Shown piece after piece: positions 15,269 to 22,481 of a stretch of 53,318 nt of DNA. The notes under the pieces were generated by a model. That model saw only the letters and a list, made by a program, of their open reading frames with translations. It searched no databases and was not told where the DNA came from. Source of the stretch: Erysipelotrichia bacterium (GTDB taxonomy: Bacteria; Bacillota_I; Bacilli_A; Erysipelotrichales; Erysipelotrichaceae); contig JAGXSD010000018.1 of NCBI GenBank assembly GCA_018333955.1, forward strand, positions 1-53,318. Direction: 5' to 3'. Position 1 is the stretch's first letter, and each line of letters starts with the position of its first letter. The position numbers and the translations under genes are program-made.

Positions 15269-16961
15269 GTATTTAAAGCCTTATCAAAGGTTACTTAGTT
15301 TTGGAATATTTATTAAAGCTGTAGCTGGAATCTTAGATTTGATGCTACCCTTTATTTTAGCCATCATCATTGATAGAATTATCCCTACTAAATCAGTTCC
15401 ATTTATTCTTTTGTTTGGTTTTTTCATGCTTGTCGCTGCAATTCTTTCGATTACTTTTAATGTGTGGGCGAATCGTATCTCTGCAAAAGTAAGTACAGAT
15501 GCAATCTTAGATTTGAGAAAAGATGGGTATCGTCAGATTATGAATCTAAGTGCAAAGAAAGTGGATGAAGTTGGCTTACCATCATTAGTCTCTAGAATGA
15601 CTACCGATACGTACCATGTATATCGCTTCTTTAATGTTATGCAACGAATGGGGATAAGAGCTCCAATTCTATTAATAGGAGCAATCATATTAATGGTAAT
15701 TATTGATTTTCAATTATCAATTATTATGTTGATTCTACTTCCTGTTTTGTTTTTTGTTGTTGGTTTTATCACCGTTAAAGGTGTTCCTTATTTTGATCAG
15801 CTCCAACGTTCCCTCGATGAACTGATTAAGGTAGTACGTGAAAACCTTACTGGTATTCGTATCATTAAAGCCTTTAATCAACAAAATAACGAAATATTAC
15901 GCTTCACCGATATCAATGAACAAACTTCGATGAAAGAACAACGTGCAAATATTATTGTAGGATTACTCAATCCTACTATGGCATTATTGCTTAATACAGG
16001 ATTAGTGATCATTCTTTGGGTAGGGGCCAATAATGTACTCAATGGGACTTCTCAAGTGGGTTCTATTATTGCTTATATTTCATACTTTACATTAATTCTG
16101 AATGCATTTTATGCATTAAATAGGATTTTCTTGCTTACATCAAAAGCAACCGCAAGTGCACAACGATTAAGTGAACTCCTCGATAGTCAAGACCACATCA
16201 AGATTATTGAAGATCATATGGTGGCCAATCAAGATAGTGTATTATCTTTTAATCATGTCACTTTTGGGTATTTTGATCATGAACCAACCCTTCAAGATAT
16301 TCATTTTGATTTGTACCCTCATGAAACACTTGCCATTATAGGTGCAACAGGGAGTGGGAAATCCACATTAGCACAACTGTGTTTAAGACTCTATGATCCT
16401 CAAGAAGGAGCCATATCCTTAATGGGTAAAAATATCCAATCTTATTCATTAGAAGAACTAAGGAAATCATTTGCGGTTGTTTTTCAAAATGACACATTAT
16501 TTTCCTTCACCATTGCACAAAATATTCAACTTGGGGAAAGTGTATCTCAAGAAGAAATGCTCACCTCATTATCATTAGCTCAAGCAGATTTTGTCTCTGC
16601 CTTACCACTTCAACTAGAAACTCAAGTTCAACGCTCTGGCTCAAACTTCTCGGGGGGTCAAAAGCAAAGACTTGTTTTATCTCGTGCTTTTGCGAAAGAT
16701 GCGAAAGTCCTTATTCTTGATGATGCCTCCAGTGCTCTTGATTATGTGACTGAATCATTGATATTTCAAAACTTAAAGTCAATGAAACCTTTAAGTACAC
16801 TACTTATCACACAACGTGTTTCACTTGCACTTTCAGCCGACAAAGTCATCATGCTTGATGCTGGGAAAATGGTGGGATATGGGACACATAGTGAACTGAT
16901 GAAGACATGTATTCCTTATCAACAACTTGTTAATATTCAGTTAGGAGGTGAAGCACGATGA
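15252..16961 (+). CDS. ABC exporter half-transporter with degenerate catalytic site (LmrC/BmrC type)
   Basis: The 569-residue protein has a six-helix membrane domain (~15-300) and a C-terminal ATPase domain. Walker A is intact (GATGSGKST) and the signature is canonical (FSGGQKQR), but the catalytic Glu after Walker B is Asp (LILDDASSALD) and the switch His is Gln (LITQRVS). This is the pattern of the non-catalytic partner in heterodimeric exporters such as LmrCD, BmrCD or TM287/288. The start is the ATG at 15252 (AAAGGA upstream), inside the end of marR. It overlaps the partner gene by 4 bases. Confidence 0.93.
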   Translation: MKKIFRYLKPYQRLLSFGIFIKAVAGILDLMLPFILAIIIDRIIPTKSVPFILLFGFFMLVAAILSITFNVWANRISAKVSTDAILDLRKDGYRQIMNLSAKKVDEVGLPSLVSRMTTDTYHVYRFFNVMQRMGIRAPILLIGAIILMVIIDFQLSIIMLILLPVLFFVVGFITVKGVPYFDQLQRSLDELIKVVRENLTGIRIIKAFNQQNNEILRFTDINEQTSMKEQRANIIVGLLNPTMALLLNTGLVIILWVGANNVLNGTSQVGSIIAYISYFTLILNAFYALNRIFLLTSKATASAQRLSELLDSQDHIKIIEDHMVANQDSVLSFNHVTFGYFDHEPTLQDIHFDLYPHETLAIIGATGSGKSTLAQLCLRLYDPQEGAISLMGKNIQSYSLEELRKSFAVVFQNDTLFSFTIAQNIQLGESVSQEEMLTSLSLAQADFVSALPLQLETQVQRSGSNFSGGQKQRLVLSRAFAKDAKVLILDDASSALDYVTESLIFQNLKSMKPLSTLLITQRVSLALSADKVIMLDAGKMVGYGTHSELMKTCIPYQQLVNIQLGGEAR

Positions 16962-18748
16962 GTCGAATGGGCGGACCGATTTCTGCGGCTATTGATAAAC
17001 CCAAAGAAACCACAAAAACTCTTAAACGTTTAGTGTCGTTTATGAGCCATGTTAAAGGATGGTTATTATTAGCGCTTGTTTTATCATTAATATCATCCCT
17101 GGCACAACTTGTTGGTCCATATCTTATTGGATTAATTTTTGATGTGCTTGATTCCGCATCAACCACAAAACTCAATGAAGTCGCATCCATTTTAATTTGG
17201 CTTATTGGATTTTATGTGATAAGTGTTGTTCTCCAATATGCACTTTCGGTATTGATGATTGTGATAGCTCAAAAGGTAATTGTAAGAATGCGTGCTGCGG
17301 TCTTTAATAAGTTCACCACGTTACCTATTTCATATTTTGATCGATATCAAATCGGAGATATGTTGTCACGGATATCCTATGACATTGATACGATTAATAC
17401 GTCACTTTCAGCAGATGTGATTGTATTGTTTTCTTCATTTGTGACGGTGATTAGTGCATTTGTTATTATGATGGGAATCTCTTTACCTTTATTGAGTGTC
17501 TTTGTTGTTACACTTCCTTTATCTATCTTCACAACTCGTAAACTTGCACAATTAACTCGACCTCTATTTAGAAAAAGAAGTGCGAAACTTGGGGATATGA
17601 ATGGTTATATTGAAGAAACCATAAGTGGTTTAAAAACCATTAAAGCTTATGCAGTAGAACCTAATTTTATTGAAGGATTTGATGCGAAAAATCAAGAAGC
17701 GTCGATGGCTTATTATGAAGCTGATTATTGGGGATCTATTTCGGGACCAGCCATTAACTTCATCAATAATATTTCTCTTACTCTTATTTCATTAGTAGGG
17801 TCATTATTGTATTTATTTCAGATTATTAGTATAGGGAATATTAGTTCATTTATCTTATATTCACGTCGTTTTTCAGCTCCAATTACTGAAGCAAGCAACA
17901 TGGTTGCGGAACTTCAATCTACTTTAGCTGCCGCTGAGCGAGTGTTTAAGGTTCTTGATGAAACTGGAGAAATTGAGACAGGTTATAAAAAACTAAATTC
18001 AAATATTCAAGGGGAAGTTGTTTTTGATCATGTGAACTTCTCGTATGTTCAAGGTCAACCCATTATTAAAGATGTTTCATTGCATATTCCAGCAAAAAGC
18101 ATGGTGGCGATAGTTGGTCCAACGGGTGGAGGAAAGACAACACTTGTGAGCTTACTTATGAGATTTTATGATCCTCAATCAGGTCAAATCCTCATTGATG
18201 GGCAACCTATTCAGGAATGTACTCGAGATAGTGTTCGTCAAGCCTTTGGTATGGTACTTCAAGATAGTTGGTTATTTGAAGGAACCATTCAAGATAATCT
18301 CACATATGGAGCTTCACATATTAGTGAGGCAAGATTGTGGGAAGTCATTGAAAAGGTTTCTTTGACTCATTTTGTGAAATCGTCTAAGGATGGCCTAAAA
18401 ACAATGATTTATGATGATGGTTCAAACTTGTCAAAAGGGCAAAAGCAATTAATCACCATTGCGAGAGCAATGTTACTTGATCGTCCTATGGTCATTCTAG
18501 ATGAAGCCACTTCAAATGTTGATACCATGACAGAAAAGATGATTGCAGCGGCGTTAAAGGAATTAACCTCAAATAAAACATGTTTTATTATCGCTCACCG
18601 ATTGAGTACCATCGTGTCGAGTGATATGATAGTGGTAGTAGAACATGGAGAAGTGGTTGAAGTGGGAACTCATCAACGCCTTATGGACGCTCAAGGAGCC
18701 TACTATCGATTGTATAACGCTCAATTTAATGAAGGAATTCAAGCATGA
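16958..18748 (+). CDS. ABC exporter half-transporter, catalytic partner (LmrD/BmrD type)
   Basis: The 596-residue half-transporter has six membrane helices (~28-330) and an ATPase domain with Walker A GPTGGGKTT, Walker B plus catalytic Glu (VILDEATSNVD) and switch His (IIAHRLST). Its own signature is non-canonical (LSKGQKQ). Combined with the preceding subunit, one ATP site is complete (its Walker motifs plus the partner's FSGGQ) and the other is degenerate. The pair should export drugs or lipids under control of the upstream MarR protein. It overlaps the AEC transporter gene by 4 bases. Confidence 0.94.
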   Translation: MSRMGGPISAAIDKPKETTKTLKRLVSFMSHVKGWLLLALVLSLISSLAQLVGPYLIGLIFDVLDSASTTKLNEVASILIWLIGFYVISVVLQYALSVLMIVIAQKVIVRMRAAVFNKFTTLPISYFDRYQIGDMLSRISYDIDTINTSLSADVIVLFSSFVTVISAFVIMMGISLPLLSVFVVTLPLSIFTTRKLAQLTRPLFRKRSAKLGDMNGYIEETISGLKTIKAYAVEPNFIEGFDAKNQEASMAYYEADYWGSISGPAINFINNISLTLISLVGSLLYLFQIISIGNISSFILYSRRFSAPITEASNMVAELQSTLAAAERVFKVLDETGEIETGYKKLNSNIQGEVVFDHVNFSYVQGQPIIKDVSLHIPAKSMVAIVGPTGGGKTTLVSLLMRFYDPQSGQILIDGQPIQECTRDSVRQAFGMVLQDSWLFEGTIQDNLTYGASHISEARLWEVIEKVSLTHFVKSSKDGLKTMIYDDGSNLSKGQKQLITIARAMLLDRPMVILDEATSNVDTMTEKMIAAALKELTSNKTCFIIAHRLSTIVSSDMIVVVEHGEVVEVGTHQRLMDAQGAYYRLYNAQFNEGIQA

Positions 18749-19659
18749 CACAAATACTTTTCCAACAACTACTCATTATGTTTGCAATGCTCGCTTTAGG
18801 AGCATGGATGAAAAAACGCGGCATGATGGCTGACCAAACTTTTAAGGATTTAGGAGTATTCCTACTTTTTGTGATATCTCCCATTGTGGTGTTTAGGGGT
18901 TATCTTGTACCTCAAACAGATCTAAATACAACAAGACTACTTGTGTCATTTGTCGCATCATTTGCATGTTTACTACTTATTATTGGTGTCGCAACTTTGA
19001 TATATCGTAAAGATGGATTAAGTATCTTTGCGAGTATATTTACTAATTCAGGGTTTATGGGGATACCTTTAGTGATTGCATTATTTTCTCAAGAAGCTAT
19101 CTTTGTCTTAAGTCCTTTTTTATCTTGGTTATTTGTAATCCAGTGGACTTTAGGCATTGTTGTGATCACTAAAGATATTCGCTCAATGTCACTGATTAAA
19201 GTAATTACAAATCCAGTCATCGTTGCCACTATTTTAGGAGTCCTAGTCTATTTCTTGCATATTCCAATCCCTGCTGTATTGGATGAATTTTTATCAAGAA
19301 TTGGGGCAATGCTTATGCCCGTGGCCATGATAGTCTTAGGAAGTTCGTTTGCTAATTTATCAATTAAGAGAACTTTACTCGATATGCGTGTTTGGATGAT
19401 GGTCGTAGTACGTTTATTTATATTACCTTTGTTTGTGCTTGGTGCACTCACATTCATTGCTAAAGAATATTCTTTAGTCGCATACACATTACTTGTAGCC
19501 ATGTCAGCTCCAATTGGAGCGAATGTTGCGATACTTGCTCAACAATATGATCGTGATACTCAATTAGCTGCATCTCAAATTATGATGACCACTTTATTTT
19601 CAATCATCAGTATGCCACTGATGGTCGCAATAGCCAACATACTATGGAGGAGCCTATGA
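18745..19659 (+). CDS. AEC (auxin efflux carrier) family permease
   Basis: The 304-residue membrane protein has about ten helices in two sets of five, with the family features GAWMKKRGMM near the start, TNSGFMGIPLVIALF in the first half and SAPIGANVAILAQQY in the second. Bacterial AEC proteins export or import small organic acids such as malate; the substrate cannot be told. It lies inside the marR-ABC operon with overlapping start and stop codons on both sides. Confidence 0.87.
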   Translation: MTQILFQQLLIMFAMLALGAWMKKRGMMADQTFKDLGVFLLFVISPIVVFRGYLVPQTDLNTTRLLVSFVASFACLLLIIGVATLIYRKDGLSIFASIFTNSGFMGIPLVIALFSQEAIFVLSPFLSWLFVIQWTLGIVVITKDIRSMSLIKVITNPVIVATILGVLVYFLHIPIPAVLDEFLSRIGAMLMPVAMIVLGSSFANLSIKRTLLDMRVWMMVVVRLFILPLFVLGALTFIAKEYSLVAYTLLVAMSAPIGANVAILAQQYDRDTQLAASQIMMTTLFSIISMPLMVAIANILWRSL

Positions 19660-20465
19660 CATACCCAATCGTATTCTTTGATGTTGATGGAACAATTCTC
19701 AACAGTGAGAAGAAAGTCACGCCATTAACACGCTTTACGCTTGAACTACTGAAGGAACAAGGCGTAAAGTTATGCATCGCGACAGGACGTCCAATTAAAT
19801 CCGCAAGACTTGCTATGAAACTTCATGGTATTGATCATTTGATGTCAGGATATGTGTGCAACAATGGGATTGATACGTTAAATCTCATTAATCTTGCCCA
19901 ACACTCACATCATATGTTATCTAAAAAGGATGCTATTACGATTCTTAATCATATAAAACCTTTGAATCTTAATGCTATGATTTATGGTCCTGATCATTGT
20001 TATGCCTTTGAAATGGATGATACAGTTGATCGTATTTCCAACCAAAATGGATTAGAACCGATGATTACTAATCTTTATGCTTTAGATTTTGAGTCAACTC
20101 CCAAAGTGTTATTTATTGTGAATGAGGAAACTTCGAAAATGATTCACGACTATATGGCAAAAAATCCTTTGGCAGGATATCAATCCTTTATTTCTCAAAG
20201 TGATTTGTATGAGTTTGTCAGTGATCAAGCAGGTAAGGGAAAAGGGGTTGTTGCATTAGCAAAAGAATTTGGATATGAATCATCTCAAATTTTAGCTTAT
20301 GGTGATGCAGAAAATGATCTTGAAATGATCAAATGTGTGGGTCATGGTGTTGCTATGGGGAATGCTGATGAACAACTAAAGAGTATTGCTAAAGAAATAT
20401 GTGCCACAAATGATGAAGACGGTGTTGCCTATTCATTGATTCATCATTATCATCTATCCGTTTAA
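19656..20465 (+). CDS. HAD-superfamily Cof-type phosphatase
   Basis: The 269-residue protein (from the ATG at 19656, with GGAGG upstream) has HAD motif I (FFDVDGTIL), motif II (CIATGRP), a C2-type cap and late motifs (KGKGVVAL with Lys, then AYGDAENDLEM). Such enzymes dephosphorylate sugar phosphates, nucleotides or flavin precursors; the substrate is not predictable. Its ATG overlaps the TGA of the AEC gene. It closes the operon and is followed by a strong shared terminator. Confidence 0.92.
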   Translation: MTYPIVFFDVDGTILNSEKKVTPLTRFTLELLKEQGVKLCIATGRPIKSARLAMKLHGIDHLMSGYVCNNGIDTLNLINLAQHSHHMLSKKDAITILNHIKPLNLNAMIYGPDHCYAFEMDDTVDRISNQNGLEPMITNLYALDFESTPKVLFIVNEETSKMIHDYMAKNPLAGYQSFISQSDLYEFVSDQAGKGKGVVALAKEFGYESSQILAYGDAENDLEMIKCVGHGVAMGNADEQLKSIAKEICATNDEDGVAYSLIHHYHLSV

Positions 20466-20497
20466 AAAGGTGTAAGCATTACTTGCTTACACCTTTT
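20465..20497. terminator. Bidirectional terminator between HAD gene and gpx
   Basis: A perfect 14-bp stem (20465-20478 with 20484-20497, loop TTACT) has A-run and T-run flanks. It serves both convergent genes. Confidence 0.92.
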
Positions 20498-20984
20498 CAT
20501 TTAGAAATAGTTCAATCGCTGAGGTGAGATCCTGTGGAGAAGTTTGAGGACCAAATCTGAATACTTTAGTTTGAGACTTATTCACCAAAAATTTAGTGAA
20601 ATTCCATTCAATATCTTGATTTAGTTTTGCTTTCATCCCATATAATCCAGTAGCTTTTCCATTGTTTTTAAGAAAAACAAATAATGGATGAGTTTGAGGA
20701 CCATTTACTTCAATTTTTTCATACGTGGTAAAGGTTGTGTTGTATTTCAACTGACAAATACTTGCAGCTTCTTGAGCAGATTCTAATGATTGTTTAAACG
20801 TATTAGAAGGGAAGTCTAATACTTCTAAACCTTGGTCATGATATCTTTCATAAAGAGTTTGAATACTAGCAAATTGAGGGGCGAGTCCACATCCTGTGGC
20901 CGAATTAAAAATCAGGCATACTTTTCCTTTGAAATCATTGAAGTTTTTAAGTTGTTGGTCAGCAGTATAAAATGTGATTGACAT
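20487..20984 (-). CDS. Glutathione-peroxidase-family thiol peroxidase
   Basis: The 165-residue thioredoxin-fold protein has the peroxidatic site NSATGCGLAPQF (Cys32) and the Trp-Asn pair of the GPx tetrad (IEWNF, 127-128). The third element, normally FPCNQF, reads FPSNTF (58-63): the catalytic Gln is Thr and the local Cys is Ser. In bacteria these enzymes normally use thioredoxin, with a second Cys further on (Cys77 may be that residue). It has its own promoter (TATAAT on the minus strand at 21009-21004) and an AAGGAG ribosome site. Confidence 0.88.
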   Translation of the reverse strand: MSITFYTADQQLKNFNDFKGKVCLIFNSATGCGLAPQFASIQTLYERYHDQGLEVLDFPSNTFKQSLESAQEAASICQLKYNTTFTTYEKIEVNGPQTHPLFVFLKNNGKATGLYGMKAKLNQDIEWNFTKFLVNKSQTKVFRFGPQTSPQDLTSAIELFLNEKV

Positions 20985-21003
20985 AGTTTATCTCCTTAAC
21001 TAA

Positions 21004-21009
21004 ATTATA
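21004..21009 (-). promoter_or_regulatory. -10 box for the GPx-like gene
   Basis: TATAAT on the minus strand, 19 bases before the ATG with a Shine-Dalgarno site between. The -35 is weak. Confidence 0.55.
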
Positions 21010-21123
21010 CACGAACTTGCTTCATGAATGGGATTTTACGCTTATGAATATCATTGACTCATATAGGACATAACGAAGTCTTAAAATGATTCAAAGAACA
21101 TGAAAAGATTAATCGTTTAACTA

Positions 21124-21152
21124 TTGAAAAAAAACGTCTTTTTCGCTATGAT
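21124..21152 (+). promoter_or_regulatory. Promoter of C-rich hairpin RNA copy 1
   Basis: TTGAAA (21124-21129), a 17-base spacer and TATGAT (21147-21152). The predicted start (~21159) falls at the foot of the hairpin. Upstream, 21010-21120 shows no gene or clear signal. Confidence 0.75.
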
Positions 21153-21158
21153 GAATTC

Positions 21159-21214
21159 GAGGATATCCTTGCAACGATTCCCCCCCCCACCCACGTTCAA
21201 GGAATCCTTTTTTT
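21159..21214 (+). ncRNA. C-rich-loop hairpin RNA, copy 1 (~56 nt)
   Basis: A stem pairs 21160-21171 with 21198-21208 (one bulged A), around a 26-base loop containing nine consecutive C, then ACCCACGTT, and ends in a T-run (21209-21214). Promoter, 5' hairpin and U-tract together form a self-contained transcription unit. A second copy with compensating stem changes lies at 22346-22404. No Rfam family is recognised by me. It could be a regulatory sRNA or a leader attenuator. Confidence 0.6.
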
Positions 21215-21251
21215 GTGCTTTGTATCATGTATTTAATTATCGAGTTCTTTT

Positions 21252-21260
21252 TGATATACT
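21252..21260 (+). promoter_or_regulatory. Extended -10 promoter giving a leaderless mRNA for the Sua5-type gene
   Basis: TGATATACT ends exactly six bases before the ATG, and there is no Shine-Dalgarno site. A weak -35 (TTTAAT) lies 17 bases upstream of the -10. Confidence 0.65.
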
Positions 21261-21266
21261 ACGCCT

Positions 21267-22292
21267 ATGGAAACAATAATCATACCTATAAATCAAAACA
21301 ATATTGATAACGAAGCAATTGTTTTAGCTTCGCAGTTTATTCATGCCCATCAATGCGTTGCTATGCCAACTGAAACAGTTTATGGGTTAGCTGCTAATGC
21401 ATGGTCTGATGAAGCGATCCAAAGGATATTTGAAGCTAAAGGGCGACCAAGTGATAATCCATTAATTGTGCATGTGTGTGACCAAGAGATGTTATTAAAG
21501 TGTATTGATCAACCCTTGAATGATAGAATTTTGAAACTTATGGAAGCCTTTTGGCCTGGACCATTAACGTTGGTCTTTAAGAAAAGCTCATTAATATCAG
21601 ATTTAGTCAGCGCTTCTTTGCCTACAGTTGGTATTAGAATGCCAGATCATCCGATTGCCTTAGCACTCATTAAAGCAACTCAAGTTCCACTTGCTGCACC
21701 AAGTGCGAATGTTTCAGGGCGACCTTCCCCTACAAAAGGATCCCACGTTCTAGATGATCTTCAAGGAAAGATTGCAGCAATTATTATGGCTGATCAAAGC
21801 CAAGTAGGTGTTGAATCCACGGTACTTGATGTTTCATCACAAACATTTGCGATTCTTAGAAAAGGTGGATTATCGATTGAAAGACTAAGGGAAGTTGATT
21901 CTGAGATTATATATGATGATGCGTTAATTGATGTGAATGTTACCCCTAAATCACCTGGGCAAAAATATAAACATTATGCACCATCTAAACCAATGACATT
22001 TATTGAAGGAAATCTTTTGAAACAATTGGAATATTTAAAAACTATTTCACTTGAACATACATTATTGATTAGTGTTGATGAAATCATCAATGAACTCTCG
22101 GGACCTTATATGGTAACCTTAGGAACTAAGGATGATTTTGAATTCGCACTTAATGGATTATTTGATATTTTAAGACAAAGTGATAATATGCCCGTCACTT
22201 CAATATTAGTCACTTCTTATTCTGAAAAAGGATTAGGCGCAACACTCAATGATCGCTTAAAGAAAGCATCAACTGAAAAAATTATTTTATAG
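21267..22292 (+). CDS. ywlC: L-threonylcarbamoyladenylate synthase (Sua5/YwlC type)
   Basis: The 341-residue protein makes threonylcarbamoyl-AMP from Thr, bicarbonate and ATP, the first step of the t6A37 modification of ANN-decoding tRNAs. The YrdC domain is clear (CVAMPTETVYGLAANAW, FEAKGRPSDNPLIVHV, AAPSANVSGRPSPT, GVESTVLDVS). The SPGQKYKHYAPS linker leads to the C-terminal Sua5 domain, so it is the long form. It has no ribosome site; the -10 box spacing implies a leaderless transcript. The gene is flanked on both sides by copies of a C-rich hairpin RNA. Confidence 0.95.
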   Translation: METIIIPINQNNIDNEAIVLASQFIHAHQCVAMPTETVYGLAANAWSDEAIQRIFEAKGRPSDNPLIVHVCDQEMLLKCIDQPLNDRILKLMEAFWPGPLTLVFKKSSLISDLVSASLPTVGIRMPDHPIALALIKATQVPLAAPSANVSGRPSPTKGSHVLDDLQGKIAAIIMADQSQVGVESTVLDVSSQTFAILRKGGLSIERLREVDSEIIYDDALIDVNVTPKSPGQKYKHYAPSKPMTFIEGNLLKQLEYLKTISLEHTLLISVDEIINELSGPYMVTLGTKDDFEFALNGLFDILRQSDNMPVTSILVTSYSEKGLGATLNDRLKKASTEKIIL

Positions 22293-22310
22293 TAACTTAA
22301 GGTAAAAAGC

Positions 22311-22339
22311 TTTACAAATTTTATGCACTTTGATATGAT
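22311..22339 (+). promoter_or_regulatory. Promoter of C-rich hairpin RNA copy 2
   Basis: TTTACA (22311-22316), a 17-base spacer and an extended -10 (TGATATGAT, hexamer 22334-22339). The predicted start (~22346) is at the foot of the stem, as in copy 1. Confidence 0.78.
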
Positions 22340-22345
22340 TTATCA

Positions 22346-22404
22346 GGATATTCCATGACACAATTCCCCCCCCACCCACGTTCATGGATATCCTTTTATT
22401 TTTT
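22346..22404 (+). ncRNA. C-rich-loop hairpin RNA, copy 2 (~59 nt)
   Basis: The stem pairs 22345-22358 with 22382-22394 (one bulged T) around a loop with eight C then ACCCACG, and is followed by a T-rich tract (22394-22404). Relative to copy 1 the stem reads CATG/CATG in place of CTTG/CAAG, keeping pairing, while the loop is nearly identical. The orientation is the same as copy 1. It lies between the Sua5-type gene and the oxidoreductase genes. Confidence 0.62.
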
Positions 22405-22411
22405 ACTTCTT

Positions 22412-22444
22412 CAAGCACTTTCATGGAAAGTGCTTGTTTTTTTT
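22412..22444 (+). terminator. Terminator upstream of the 2-oxoacid oxidoreductase genes
   Basis: An 11-bp stem (22412-22422 with 22426-22436, loop ATG) is followed by a run of T. It lies after hairpin RNA copy 2 and before the promoter-like -10 of the next gene. Confidence 0.9.
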
Positions 22445-22452
22445 CATATACT
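22424..22452 (+). promoter_or_regulatory. Possible promoter of the korAB-like operon
   Basis: TGGAAA (22424-22429), a 17-base spacer and TATACT (22447-22452), partly inside the terminator hairpin. If real, the operon does not depend on read-through from hairpin RNA copy 2. Confidence 0.45.
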
Positions 22453-22481
22453 TTAAACGATAAAGAACTGGAGGATATCAT

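Noticed and set aside
21177-21192. Poly-C run as a sequencing or assembly artefact
   Set aside because: A second copy with the same flanks and compensating stem changes lies 1.2 kb away. The exact number of C (9 versus 8) may still be uncertain.
21177-21198. G-quadruplex on the minus strand of the C-rich loops
   Set aside because: GGGTGGGGGGGGG does not supply four separated GGG runs with loops; the conserved stem and promoter are better explained by an RNA.
21159-21266. T-box or other known riboswitch before the Sua5-type gene
   Set aside because: No T-box AGGGTGG-type antiterminator, specifier loop or other known aptamer core could be found; the gene also has its own promoter.
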